A stretch of 21,296 nucleotides of DNA from JBGTFE01 sp036403235 (GCA_036403235.1 DASWRI010000027.1:1-21296), one strand, 5' to 3'. Shown: positions 1-8,311, counted from the stretch's first letter. Numbers and translations are program-made. The notes: generated by a model from the sequence alone, not told the origin.

Positions 1-873
1 AACGTTGCATTCGAAAATAAATTTCGTCCCGGCCGATTCGGTGATACGCGCTTGCACCGAATTCAGCTCGATATTCAGAATCTCGCGCAGATGATGTTCT
101 TTCAAGCTGCGGAAGACGACGACTTTATCGATGCGGTTCATAAATTCGGGCGAAAATTTTCGTTTCGCAGCTTCCAGGGCGGTGCGATAAATCTTCGCAT
201 CTATTTCGTTGTCTTCCTGCGCTTTTCCGGTCTTGTTCGGGGCAAATCCGATGCCGCCGGAAATCATCTCGCTCATTTCCCTTGCGCCCAGATTCGAAGT
301 CATGATGACGACGGCTTTCGAAAAATCGACGCGGCGATTGTCGCCCAGAGTGAGCGTCGCTTTGTCCAAAATTCCCAAAAGCAATTGCCAGAGCGAATCC
401 GAGGCTTTTTCGATTTCGTCAAACAGCACAAAGGTCAGTTTTGTTTCTTCCGTGTGCGCTTTGTCGAGATTTTCCTGTGTCAGCATCGGGCTCGTTTCGC
501 GGTGTCCAAGATATCCCGGAGGCGAGCCGATGAGCTTGGCAATTTCGTGTGAGTGCTGAAATTCGGCGCAGTCGATTTTCACGACGGCGTGCGGGTCGCC
601 GAAAAGAACCTGCGCCGCCGCTTCGACGACACGCGTTTTACCCGAACCGGTCGGCCCGAGAAAAAGCATCGTGCCGACCGGGCGCGAAGGATTGTTCATT
701 CCGGCGAGATAAATCTGGAAAAGTCCGCTCATCCGCCGCACGGCGCGTTCCTGACCGACGATAAAGCCTGACAGTTTATCTTCAAAATTTTTGGCTCGCG
801 GACTTTTCTGGTCCGGGTCAAGCAGGACTAGTTTTTCGTTTGTTTCTCTCTTTTTAGCCGTTTCGTTTTTCAT
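1..873 (-). CDS. ClpB-D2-like AAA+ ATPase, 3' end beyond the window
   Basis: This is the first 291 residues of an AAA+ ATPase of the Clp/Hsp100 class. The product begins at an ATG whose complement is at 871-873. A strong Shine-Dalgarno (GAGGAGAG, complement 881-888) lies 7 nt upstream. Visible motifs are Walker A GPTGSGKT (73-80), a ClpB-type pore loop GSPPGYLG (116-123), Walker B VLFDE (149-153), sensor-1 TSNLG (192-196) and the arginine-finger segment FSPEFMNRID (240-249). These match the second AAA module (D2) of ClpA/ClpB. Only about 40 residues precede the module, so the Clp N-domain, the D1 module and the ClpB middle coiled coil are absent. The likely role is ATP-driven protein unfolding or remodelling, and the partner (ClpP or none) is unknown. 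The family call is firm but the specific function is not. Confidence 0.88.
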   Translation of the reverse strand, partial: MKNETAKKRETNEKLVLLDPDQKSPRAKNFEDKLSGFIVGQERAVRRMSGLFQIYLAGMNNPSRPVGTMLFLGPTGSGKTRVVEAAAQVLFGDPHAVVKIDCAEFQHSHEIAKLIGSPPGYLGHRETSPMLTQENLDKAHTEETKLTFVLFDEIEKASDSLWQLLLGILDKATLTLGDNRRVDFSKAVVIMTSNLGAREMSEMISGGIGFAPNKTGKAQEDNEIDAKIYRTALEAAKRKFSPEFMNRIDKVVVFRSLKEHHLREILNIELNSVQARITESAGTKFIFECNV

Positions 874-1183
874 TTCGTTTCTCTCCTCGTCAAAAGCTGA
901 AAGCGTTTACTATTACACTTCTCTTTCAGCCGTAAAATAGACGAATTTTCAAAATCGACTTTGCCGTAAATCTCTAGGGCAAATTCGCATCTATATTGAT
1001 GATTTCAAAAGATTTTGCGTTGGCTGGACTTTAGATTATGGAAGGCTTGCGTCCGTGAAATGCGAGCCTTTCGCGAGCAATCGGCTCTGTTTATTGTTTA
1101 ACATAAAAAGGCCGATTTATGCAAGAAAAAAATGAATTACCGAGAGATATTATTTTCCGAATTTATTTTTTCTTTACAAAAAT
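874..1183. other. 310-bp intergenic gap, no gene seen
   Basis: This gap lies between the stop of the inositol-phosphate synthase and the start of the AAA+ ATPase, both on the minus strand. It should hold the 3' end of the former and the promoter of the latter. I see no convincing -35/-10 pair. One hairpin is visible on the plus strand: AAGGCTTGC (1042-1050) pairs with GCGAGCCTT (1062-1070) over nine pairs with one U-G wobble and an 11-nt loop. No T-run follows, so its role is unclear. The 90 bp next to the synthase stop are very AT-rich. No tRNA or small ORF with a ribosome site was found. Confidence 0.5.
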
Positions 1184-2509
1184 TTACGTTTCCTCGTAGT
1201 AATCAAGACCCAAATGCGTGATAAGTTCCTCGCCTTTGAGATGGCGCAGCGTGTTTTTTAATTTCTTGAGCTGGATAAAAATATCGTGTTCGGGATAAAG
1301 CCCCGGCTTCGGCGTCTGCGGCGATTTGAAGTAAAACGAAAGCCATTCCTGCACGCCTTTCATTCCGGCTCTCTGCGCCAAATCGAGAAACAAAGCCAAA
1401 TCCAAAACGAGCGGCGCGGCGAGGATTGAGTCGCGGCACAGAAAATCGATTTTTATCTGCATCTTGTAGCCGAGCCAGCCGAAAATATCGATGCTGTCCC
1501 AGCCTTCCTTGTTGTCGCCGCGCGGCGGGTAGTAATTGATGCGGACGACGTGCGAAAAACCTTCGTATAAATCGGGATAAACTTCGGGCTGCAAGATGTG
1601 TTCGAGCACGGATAATTTCGATTCTTCCTTTGTTTTGAAGCTTTCCGGGTCGTCGAGCACTTCGCCGTCACGATTTCCCAAAATATTTGTCGAATACCAG
1701 CCGTCGAGCCCGAGCATTCTCGACTTGAGGCCGGGCGCGATGATTGTTTTCATCAAAGTCTGCCCGGTTTTAAAATCCTTGCCGCAAACCGGGACGCCCG
1801 CGTCTTCGGCCAATTTCACCAAAGCGGGAATATCGACCGTCAGATTGGGCGCGCCGTTGGCAAAAGGCACGCCGGATTTTATCGCCGCATAAGCGTAAAT
1901 CATCGACGGCGCAATTTGCTCGTCGTTGTCGTACATCGCGCGTTCAAACGCCTCGATTGATTCGTGAACGTCGGATTGCTCGAGAAAAATTTCGGTCGAA
2001 GCGGCCCAAATCATGACCAGCCGGTCGCAGCCTTTTTCGGTTTTAAACTTAGCTATTTCTTCAATTAACCGCTCGGCAAGCTCCATTTTGTTGTTGCCGT
2101 CTTTGACGTTCTCGCCGTTGAGCCGCTTGACGTATTTCTGCTCAAAAACGGCGCTCATCGGTTTTAGCGAAGAAAGCTGCTCGGAAACCTGATTGAGCAA
2201 ATCTTTTTCCAGAACGCCCGCTTTCATTGCCGCGTCGAAAGCGTTATCGGCGAAAATGTCCCACGCGCCGAAAACGATGTCGTTTAGCTCGGCGAGCGGC
2301 ACAAATTCCTTTATCTTCGGCACGCGATTTTCCGTCCGTTTCCCGAGGCGAATCGTGCCCATCTGCGTCAGGCTTCCGATTGGTTTTGCCAAATCGCGCT
2401 TGATGGCCTCGACGCCCGCTACAAAGGTCGTGCTGACCGCGCCTAAACCGACGAGTAAAATTCCTAGTTTTCCGCTCGCGGGAGCAATTTCGACACCTTT
2501 TTTAATCAT
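1184..2509 (-). CDS. ino1: myo-inositol-1-phosphate synthase
   Basis: The enzyme converts D-glucose 6-phosphate to 1L-myo-inositol 1-phosphate in an NAD-dependent redox-neutral reaction. This is the committed step to inositol lipids or inositol solutes. The 441-residue protein has the family hallmarks in order: the Rossmann loop GLGAVSTT (21-28), GKDFKTGQT (243-251), the NILGNRDGEVL block (275-285), the lysine-rich active-site segment FKTKEESK (291-298), and the C-terminal CRDSILAAPLVLDLALF (358-374). The length is in the range of the shorter prokaryotic members rather than the roughly 530-residue eukaryotic ones. The start is supported by a GGAG 8 nt upstream of ATG 2509 and by a good promoter just beyond it. 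No inositol phosphatase or phosphatidylinositol synthase lies beside it, so the end product cannot be told from this window. Confidence 0.93.
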   Translation of the reverse strand: MIKKGVEIAPASGKLGILLVGLGAVSTTFVAGVEAIKRDLAKPIGSLTQMGTIRLGKRTENRVPKIKEFVPLAELNDIVFGAWDIFADNAFDAAMKAGVLEKDLLNQVSEQLSSLKPMSAVFEQKYVKRLNGENVKDGNNKMELAERLIEEIAKFKTEKGCDRLVMIWAASTEIFLEQSDVHESIEAFERAMYDNDEQIAPSMIYAYAAIKSGVPFANGAPNLTVDIPALVKLAEDAGVPVCGKDFKTGQTLMKTIIAPGLKSRMLGLDGWYSTNILGNRDGEVLDDPESFKTKEESKLSVLEHILQPEVYPDLYEGFSHVVRINYYPPRGDNKEGWDSIDIFGWLGYKMQIKIDFLCRDSILAAPLVLDLALFLDLAQRAGMKGVQEWLSFYFKSPQTPKPGLYPEHDIFIQLKKLKNTLRHLKGEELITHLGLDYYEET

Positions 2510-2535
2510 TATCTATCTCCGGGAAATGAAAGAAA

Positions 2536-2564
2536 ATGATAACTTTGCGGAAATGTTAAGGCAA
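2536..2564 (-). promoter_or_regulatory. sigma-70 promoter of ino1
   Basis: On the minus strand, -35 TTGCCT (complement 2559-2564) and -10 TATCAT (complement 2536-2541) are separated by exactly 17 bp. They match the consensus at 4/6 and 5/6 positions. Transcription would start near 2529, giving a short leader of about 20 nt that holds the GGAG ribosome site. This is seen in sequence only; no operator is recognised. Confidence 0.65.
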
Positions 2565-2649
2565 CCGCAGAAAAACAAAATCGAATTTCAGTTCGTCATA
2601 TCTTCGCAAAAGAAAGTGAATTTTGGTATCGTCCTAAACTCATTTAATT

Positions 2650-2687
2650 TATAATGGTCAACGTTTTGATGGTTTATCACATCAAAA
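2650..2687 (+). promoter_or_regulatory. consensus -10 box and leader hairpin before the beta-helix gene
   Basis: A perfect TATAAT lies at 2650-2655 on the plus strand, about 130 bp before the beta-helix start. No good -35 sits at 16-18 bp; the nearest is TTGGTA at 21 bp. Just downstream is a hairpin, TTTTGATG (2664-2671) with CATCAAAA (2680-2687), a perfect 8-bp stem with an 8-nt loop. It could lie in the 5' leader or be an operator. The promoter call is tentative because the region is AT-rich. Confidence 0.3.
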
Positions 2688-2783
2688 GACGCTTTAGAAA
2701 CCAATCAGCTGACAATTAAAATTATATTGGCCGAGAGCCCGCCGGCCATCGTCCAAAATCGCCGGCGCAATGGAAAAGAATTT

Positions 2784-5399
2784 ATGCAATCGAATATAGT
2801 TTTTCTAATAATTTTATCTTTCACTTCAATATTCGTGCCGAATGATGAAATATCTACTCATCAATATGACAGCCAGATAGTTAATACATACGTCGTCACG
2901 AACACTACCTCAATCGGGCCGGGCTCGCTCAGACAAGCCATTATCGACGCCAATCTCTCGCCCGGAACCGATTTGGTAACGTTCAACATCGGCGGCGGCG
3001 GGCCGCAGACCATTCCCCTTGAGATTTCGGTTCCTCAGATTACCGATCCGATTATCATCGACGGCTCGACGCAGCCCGGCTTTGAAGGCGTGCCGCTCAT
3101 CGAAATTACCGTGTATCCGGGCGACACCCTCTTGACCGGATTCAAAATCTCGGCCGGCAATTCGACGATTAAATACCTCGCCATCAACCGCTTCAGCAGC
3201 TCGAGAATCACCCTCACCGGGCAGGGCGGCAACACGATTTTCGGAAACTATATCGGGCTCGACCTGACCGGTACGGTCGGACGAGGCGGGGGCTCCAGCG
3301 GGATTTCGGTCGAAGGCTCGACCGGCAACACCTTGGAGAGAAACGTCATTTCCGCGGCCTCCAACGGTGTCATCTTTCTCAATGCAAACAACAACGTCGT
3401 CATCGGCAATTATTTCGGCACCGACCGGACGGGCAGCGTTGCGATTTCGAATGGAACGGGCGTCAACATCAGTTCGGGCAACAACAACCAAATCGGCGGA
3501 ACTACTGAAGGCTCGCGCAACGTCATCTCCGGCAACGTGAACTCGGGCGTTTTCGTTGCAGGCGGACAGGGCCACGTCGTACAGGGCAATTATATCGGCA
3601 TCAATGCGAGCGGAACGGGAGCTCTGGGCAACTCGACCGGCGTCACTGTCTGGGGCGGCAGCAATACGCTCGTCGGCGGCAGCGCGCCGGGCGCGAAAAA
3701 CGTCATTTCCGGCAATATTAACGCCGTCAAAATCTGGGGCCCGGAAACGGGCAACAAATTGCAGGGCAATTATATCGGAACCGATTATCTGGGATTGAAT
3801 CCGATTCCAAACACGGGCGACGCCATCACTCTGACCAACCCGACGGACATCATCATCGGCGGCGAGGCGGCCGGCGAGGGAAACCTCGTCTCGGGCAACG
3901 GCGGGCGTTGCGTCTGGGTCTGGTCAGGCAGTTCGACAAGCCCGTATCAGGCGAAAATTCAGGGCAATTTTTTTGGCGTCAAATCCGACGGCATCGGCCC
4001 TTTAGGTAATGGAACCGCAAACGGCGCGGACTGCATTATGTTCAGCAATCTCGCGCAGAACGCCCTCATCAGCGGAAACATCATCGCCAACAACGGCGGA
4101 AAGGGAGTTTATTTAAACGGCAGCGATGAAATAAAACAAGTGACGATGCGCCGCAATCGTTTTTTCGATAACGCCGGTCTGGGCATCAGTTTTCGCACCA
4201 GCGGCGTTTCACCGAATGATTTTTGTGATAACGACAGCGGCTGGCCGAACGGCAGCCAGAATTATCCGGTGATTGCTTCGGCCAAGATTCAGGGAAATAC
4301 GCTACAGACTGAAATCGTTATGTGGGACGTTTTCACCGCGGCCAATTTCGAGGTTGATGTGTTCGCCAGCGAATCATGCGACGTTTCAGGATACGGCGAA
4401 GGAAAATATTTTCTCGGCTCTTTTGCCTATACATCCGACGCCACGTGCCAGACGCGGCGAACCGTCTCCCTGCCTGTTCCCAGCGCCAGTGCCAAATATA
4501 TTACCGCGACTCTGACCGATTCGAGCGGCAATACTTCCGAATTTTCGCCGTGCTTTGCGGCCAGAAGCGTGACTTCGGTTTTCGACTTTGACGGCGATTC
4601 GAAAACCGACATTTCGGTTTACCGTCCCTCAAACGGGGAATGGTGGTTAAATCGAAGCTCGAACAGCGAAACCTATGCCGCACAATTCGGCGCTCTTTCC
4701 GATAAAATCGCGCCCGCTGATTACACCGGCGACGGCAAAACGGACATCGCCGTCTGGCGACCTAATACAGGCGAATGGTTTATCCTCAGAAGCGAAAATT
4801 CTTCTTATTACTCGTTCTCGTTTGGCGCGGCGGGCGACATTCCCGCACCGGGCGATTTCGACGCGGACGGTAAAGCCGACGCGGCCGTCTTCCGTCCCTC
4901 GTCGGCAACGTGGTATGTCATGAAATCGACCGGCGGGACTCTGATTCAGCAGTTCGGTCAAAAGGGCGACGCGCCAGTCGTGGCCGATTACGACGGTGAC
5001 GGGAAAGCCGACATCGCAATTTACCGTCCGCCACTCGGCGAATGGTGGATTAACAGAAGCACGGCCGGACTGATTGCTTACCAGTTCGGAGCGGTCGGCG
5101 ACAAATTGGTTTGGGGCGATTACACCGGCGACGGCAAAGCGGATGCGGCAGTTTGGCGTCCGTCTAACGGCAGCTGGTATATTCTTCGAAGCGAAGACCA
5201 GAGCTATTATTCATTCCCGTTCGGAACAAATGGAGATATTCCCGCGCCGGGAGATTATGACGGCGACGCTAAATTCGACGCGGCCGTTTTTCGCCCGTCA
5301 AACGCGACGTGGTATGTCAACAAGTCATCCGGCGGAACTTTGATTCAGACATTCGGACAGAACGGAGACACGCCGGCACCGGCGGCATTTGTTCCATAA
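2784..5399 (+). CDS. secreted right-handed beta-helix protein with six C-terminal FG-GAP-like repeats
   Basis: An 871-residue exported protein. ATG 2784 is chosen because it opens directly on a hydrophobic signal sequence (NIVFLIILSF) and has GGAAAAGA upstream; a TTG at 2727 in frame would put 19 unlikely residues before it. Residues about 45-480 are a parallel beta-helix with repeated elements like GNYIGTD, NVISGN and IGG, opened by GSLRQAIIDAN. Residues about 480-595 form a linker domain ending in GNTSEFSPC. Six repeats follow, with calcium-loop motifs (D-x-D/T-G/A-D-x-K-x-D) starting at 4584, 4719, 4854, 4986, 5118 and 5253, each about 44-45 residues long. Known relatives of both modules are cell-surface or secreted proteins, some acting on polysaccharides. 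No catalytic residues for a lyase were recognised, so adhesin or surface binding is as likely. It stands alone, with a terminator behind it. Confidence 0.85.
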   Translation: MQSNIVFLIILSFTSIFVPNDEISTHQYDSQIVNTYVVTNTTSIGPGSLRQAIIDANLSPGTDLVTFNIGGGGPQTIPLEISVPQITDPIIIDGSTQPGFEGVPLIEITVYPGDTLLTGFKISAGNSTIKYLAINRFSSSRITLTGQGGNTIFGNYIGLDLTGTVGRGGGSSGISVEGSTGNTLERNVISAASNGVIFLNANNNVVIGNYFGTDRTGSVAISNGTGVNISSGNNNQIGGTTEGSRNVISGNVNSGVFVAGGQGHVVQGNYIGINASGTGALGNSTGVTVWGGSNTLVGGSAPGAKNVISGNINAVKIWGPETGNKLQGNYIGTDYLGLNPIPNTGDAITLTNPTDIIIGGEAAGEGNLVSGNGGRCVWVWSGSSTSPYQAKIQGNFFGVKSDGIGPLGNGTANGADCIMFSNLAQNALISGNIIANNGGKGVYLNGSDEIKQVTMRRNRFFDNAGLGISFRTSGVSPNDFCDNDSGWPNGSQNYPVIASAKIQGNTLQTEIVMWDVFTAANFEVDVFASESCDVSGYGEGKYFLGSFAYTSDATCQTRRTVSLPVPSASAKYITATLTDSSGNTSEFSPCFAARSVTSVFDFDGDSKTDISVYRPSNGEWWLNRSSNSETYAAQFGALSDKIAPADYTGDGKTDIAVWRPNTGEWFILRSENSSYYSFSFGAAGDIPAPGDFDADGKADAAVFRPSSATWYVMKSTGGTLIQQFGQKGDAPVVADYDGDGKADIAIYRPPLGEWWINRSTAGLIAYQFGAVGDKLVWGDYTGDGKADAAVWRPSNGSWYILRSEDQSYYSFPFGTNGDIPAPGDYDGDAKFDAAVFRPSNATWYVNKSSGGTLIQTFGQNGDTPAPAAFVP
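4584..5387 (+). repeat. six FG-GAP-like repeats arranged as a duplicated triplet
   Basis: The calcium-loop aspartates start at 4584, 4719, 4854, 4986, 5118 and 5253, that is every 132-135 bp. Repeats 1, 2 and 3 are more like 4, 5 and 6 respectively than like their neighbours. For example EWWLNRS pairs with EWWINRS, ILRSENSSYYSF with ILRSEDQSYYSF, and YVMKSTGGTLIQQFGQ with YVNKSSGGTLIQTFGQ. The higher-order period is therefore 399-402 bp (133-134 residues), pointing to duplication of a three-repeat block. Confidence 0.85.
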
Positions 5400-5415
5400 A
5401 AGTCTGAAAATCCTG

Positions 5416-5460
5416 AAAGCGCGGCAAATATTTATTCGAATAAATATTTGCCGCGCTTTT
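5416..5460. terminator. perfect 44-bp palindrome, rho-independent terminator
   Basis: Bases 5416-5459 are perfectly self-complementary (arms start AAAGCGCGGC and end GCCGCGCTTT, centre TTCGAA). They form a stem of about 20 bp with a tiny loop, GC-rich at the base, and the right arm continues into TTTTTA. The palindrome sits 17 bp after the beta-helix stop and 40 bp before the stop of the converging GH57 gene. It suits the plus-strand gene best and could also block minus-strand read-through. Confidence 0.85.
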
Positions 5461-5499
5461 TATTTCGGCGATAAAACTTTTTTGAAGAAATTTTCCTTT

Positions 5500-7095
5500 T
5501 TAGCTGCGATAAATTCGATAATCGATTTCGGCGAAAATGTTGTCGCGGTTTTCGATTTCGGCGAGCAAAGGCTCGTTGATTTCGCCTTTTTCGAGCGCCG
5601 TCGCGAGCAGATTAAAGCGCTGAATGTGTGACTCGAAACGGCGCGAAGAATACTGGACGGTCGTGCCCTGATAAATCTGAAAAGCCCAATCGCTCGACTG
5701 CGCCAGCAAAAGCTCGCGCGCAAGCTGATTTAAGACGCGCGTTTCAAGCTCTTTCGGCTCGCTGAAACGATTCGCAAAATCGGTCATTTTCCGCTCGGCG
5801 TCGTGCTGGTAGGGATACATCCACGAATTTTTGTCGTTGAGCCAGACTTTGTAATATCCGTTTTCGCCCCAGCTCGAAGCCGTCGGGTTTTGTATCTGGA
5901 TTTCCATTCCCGAATCGAGAAAATCGCCCGGCGTGACGGCGCGGACTAATTCCCTTTTATAGCTCAATTCTTTAAACAGAAAATCGAGAAATTGCGGGCC
6001 TTCATACCACCAATGACCGTAAAGCTCGGCGTCGTAAGGCGAGACGACGAGCGGCGGATGACCGGAAAAAGTATCGCGCAGATGATACGCCTGTTTGATG
6101 CGCTCGCCGACAAAATGGGCGGCGTCGCGCGCGACCTGCGCATGCGCAAAGGCAGGCAGGTACGGCTCTTTTTGATTTTGCTCGACGTTTTTTCCGGTGA
6201 TTCGGTAATATTTCAAACCGAGATGCCGCCGGTTCGCGTCTTTGTGGAGATGCGGTTTTAAGTATTCGAGCGGCAAATCCCAGCCGATGTCGCGGTAAAA
6301 TTCGCGATAGACGGCGTTGCCCGGATAGCCGACTTCGGCGCTCCAGACCTGCTGTGAAGTTTCGACGTCGCGCGCGAAAACCGCCACGCCGTTCGGGCAG
6401 ATAACGGGCGCGTGGACACCGAAACGCGGGCGCGGGTCGCCGTAGAGAATCGCGTGCGAATCGCTGATGAAATATTCTATGCGAGCGTCTCGAAGAAGCT
6501 CCTCGATGCCGTTTTCATACGCGCATTCGGGCAGCCAGATGCCGCGCGGCTGCCGGTAGAAATGCTTTTTGTAATTGGCGACGGCGACTTCGATTTGCGC
6601 GCGGCGTGATTCGAGCGTCGAAATCAAAGGCAAAAAACCGTGCGTCGCGCCGCAGGTGATAATCTCCAGCACGCCTTCGTCCTGCAGCTCGCGAAAAGCG
6701 TTGATTAAATTTCGCTCGTATTTTTTGTTCCAGAGATGGAGCGATGCGCTCAGATTTTCGACATACATCCGCGCGACTTCGTAAAATTCGGGCGCTTCCT
6801 TTTCGGTTCGTTCGAGCTCTTTGCGGGCCAGTTCGAGCAGATTTTCCAGATGACGCGTGTATCTTTCCTGAAGCAGCTTGTCGGCCAGCATCTCGCACAG
6901 CGGCGGCGAGACGTTTATCGCCAGACGCGGCGCGGCTCCGCTCTCGTGCAGATTTTGAAAAATAAAAATCAGCGGCAGATAGACTTCCGTAATCGCTTCG
7001 TAAAGCCAATCTTCCTCTAAAAATTCGGGATATTCGGGATGCCGCACAAACGGCAGATGCGCGTGTAGAATTAAGCTGAAATAACCAACTGGCAT
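5500..7095 (-). CDS. GH57 family 1,4-alpha-glucan branching enzyme
   Basis: A 531-residue glycoside hydrolase family 57 protein of the branching-enzyme type (N-terminal GH57 catalytic domain, DUF1957-type C-terminal region). Conserved regions are HAHLPFVRHPE (11-21), GATHGFLP (149-156), GIWLPECAYE with the expected nucleophile Glu190, SPYDAELYGHWWYEG with the expected acid/base Asp355, and SSWGENGYYKVW (407-418). The enzyme moves alpha-1,4 segments to make alpha-1,6 branches in glycogen-like glucan, in the cytoplasm; no signal peptide is seen. The gene follows the DUF4912 gene on the same strand across a 100-bp gap filled by an 11-mer repeat array. That array is its leader, and no Shine-Dalgarno precedes ATG 7095. 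Some GH57 relatives are amylases, so branching is inferred from overall motif likeness. Confidence 0.87.
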   Translation of the reverse strand: MPVGYFSLILHAHLPFVRHPEYPEFLEEDWLYEAITEVYLPLIFIFQNLHESGAAPRLAINVSPPLCEMLADKLLQERYTRHLENLLELARKELERTEKEAPEFYEVARMYVENLSASLHLWNKKYERNLINAFRELQDEGVLEIITCGATHGFLPLISTLESRRAQIEVAVANYKKHFYRQPRGIWLPECAYENGIEELLRDARIEYFISDSHAILYGDPRPRFGVHAPVICPNGVAVFARDVETSQQVWSAEVGYPGNAVYREFYRDIGWDLPLEYLKPHLHKDANRRHLGLKYYRITGKNVEQNQKEPYLPAFAHAQVARDAAHFVGERIKQAYHLRDTFSGHPPLVVSPYDAELYGHWWYEGPQFLDFLFKELSYKRELVRAVTPGDFLDSGMEIQIQNPTASSWGENGYYKVWLNDKNSWMYPYQHDAERKMTDFANRFSEPKELETRVLNQLARELLLAQSSDWAFQIYQGTTVQYSSRRFESHIQRFNLLATALEKGEINEPLLAEIENRDNIFAEIDYRIYRS

Positions 7096-7099
7096 ATTT

Positions 7100-7204
7100 G
7101 AAAGTTAACAGAAAGTCAGCAGGAAGTTAACAGGAAGTTGGCAGAAAGTTAAAAAACTGCCTGTCAACTTCCCGCAACTCTCGGTCAACTTCCTGTCAAC
7201 TTTT
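7100..7204. repeat. 11-bp tandem array with inverted counterpart between DUF4912 and GH57 genes
   Basis: Five head-to-tail 11-mers run from 7100 to 7154: GAAAGTTAACA, GAAAGTCAGCA, GGAAGTTAACA, GGAAGTTGGCA, GAAAGTTAAAA. From 7162 to 7204 come four inverted units of 11, 10, 11 and 11 bp (TGTCAACTTCC type). The two halves can pair into a long imperfect hairpin. The TGA stop of the DUF4912 gene (complement 7196-7198) lies inside the inverted half, and the direct half is the untranslated leader of the GH57 gene. The probable role is an mRNA 3'-end structure or partial terminator within a co-directional pair. Confidence 0.75.
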
Positions 7205-8263
7205 TAAAGAACTGATTGGCGAAAATTTCGGGAAAACTTTTCGTTTTAATTTACGCGGGAAATTTATCAGACTAGCGCCGAAAACGGTCGGCAGACGTTC
7301 TTCGGTTTCCTCTGCGAATTCGCCGAAATTTTCTTCGAGAGCGTTGAGAGCGTTCTGCGCGCTCAGTTTTTCGGCGTTTTGCAGCATTTGCCGGTAAAGG
7401 CTGAGGCTGATTTGGCCGCGCAGTTTTTCGAGCTCGATGCCCGAGGCGAGCGCGAGCAGCGCAAAGCGAACTTCGCTCAAATCGTGTCTCACCGAATCTT
7501 TTTGTTCCGCGCCGACGAGCTGCGAAAAGGCGCTTTCCGTCGCGCTGTCGGCAACTCGCGTGTCGTCGCCCGCAAATGCGACTTCAAACGCGTCCTGCGC
7601 AAAACCGGCAACGTCGAGCACGCGCGCGAACTGATTCGCGGAAACAGCCCAGTCGGATTTCGCGGCGCGGCGCGGGCTCGGACTTTTGCGCGGCGTTTCA
7701 ATCGTATTCGAATTCAAAATACGGATAAACGGGCGATTCGGCGCGTAAAAACCGATTTCGGCGCGATACGTCGAGTCCGTGTCCGTGTCAAACCACCAGT
7801 CGCCTTCGGCTTCGACCGGAAAAAGCTCTTCGCGCTCCTGCGTCTGATTGATGAGCTTCGCCACCAGCGTGTAGCTTCCCGTCTGATTGCCGAGCGCGCG
7901 GTTCAAAGTCTGATACGGATTGTTTTTCATCGACCAGTAAAAGAAAATCCGGTTCGGCGACTGCATTTGCAGACGCGCGCGGTTTTCCTTTTCAAGACGC
8001 GGCAGACGCGGCTCGGAAAGCTCTTTGAAAATCGGGTCTTCTTCCTCGATTTCTTCTTCCGCCGCTTCTGCTTCTTCGTTGACGATTTTCGCTTCGAGCG
8101 GAATTTCGGGCGTGTTTTCTTCGGCCGAAGCATCTTCGGTTTTTATCATTTCAGCCGAAGAAGCCGAATTGATTTTTTCCGCGTCAAACACAAACTCTCT
8201 CGTCTCCGATTCGGATTCGACGGCTTCGTTTTCCGGTAAATTGTTTATCTCTGTCTCGTTCAT
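7196..8263 (-). CDS. DUF4912 domain protein with acidic N-terminus
   Basis: A 355-residue, probably cytoplasmic protein. Residues 1-80 are Glu/Ala-rich and look disordered. Residues about 85-200 fit the DUF4912 family: SPNRIFFYWSM (102-112), GSYTLVAKL (129-137), GDWWFDTDTDSTYRAEIGFYAP (154-175 region), and FIRILNSNTIETPRKSPSP (179-197). The remaining 155 residues are not recognised, and their last few codons fall in the repeat array. DUF4912 has no settled biochemical role. From memory it often occurs beside GH57 or other glucan enzymes, which fits its position just upstream of the branching enzyme. Binding to carbohydrate or to such an enzyme is inference. The promoter probably lies in the upstream heptamer array. 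No Shine-Dalgarno is seen before ATG 8263. Confidence 0.75.
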   Translation of the reverse strand: MNETEINNLPENEAVESESETREFVFDAEKINSASSAEMIKTEDASAEENTPEIPLEAKIVNEEAEAAEEEIEEEDPIFKELSEPRLPRLEKENRARLQMQSPNRIFFYWSMKNNPYQTLNRALGNQTGSYTLVAKLINQTQEREELFPVEAEGDWWFDTDTDSTYRAEIGFYAPNRPFIRILNSNTIETPRKSPSPRRAAKSDWAVSANQFARVLDVAGFAQDAFEVAFAGDDTRVADSATESAFSQLVGAEQKDSVRHDLSEVRFALLALASGIELEKLRGQISLSLYRQMLQNAEKLSAQNALNALEENFGEFAEETEERLPTVFGASLINFPRKLKRKVFPKFSPISSLKS

Positions 8264-8283
8264 AATATTTTATAAAAAGTGTA

Positions 8284-8311
8284 ATTATAGAAGGCAAAAG
8301 TAAAAAGTAAA
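8284..8311 (-). promoter_or_regulatory. promoter of the DUF4912 gene embedded in the heptamer array
   Basis: On the minus strand, a perfect -10 TATAAT (complement 8284-8289) is preceded at 16 bp by TTTACT (complement 8306-8311, 4/6 to the -35 consensus). The -35 is formed by one AAGTAAA heptamer unit read on the other strand. The start would be near 8277, leaving a leader of about 14 nt. Confidence 0.45.

Noticed and set aside
1042..1070. Terminator for a plus-strand transcript or small RNA
   Set aside because: The stem has no T-run and no plus-strand gene ends there.
2727..2783. Upstream TTG start for the beta-helix protein
   Set aside because: It would put a charged, non-hydrophobic stretch before the signal peptide, and ATG 2784 has its own ribosome site.
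7379..8239. A 286-codon open frame antisense to the DUF4912 gene
   Set aside because: The translation is Arg/Phe-rich without domain features, mirroring the Glu/Ala-rich real protein.
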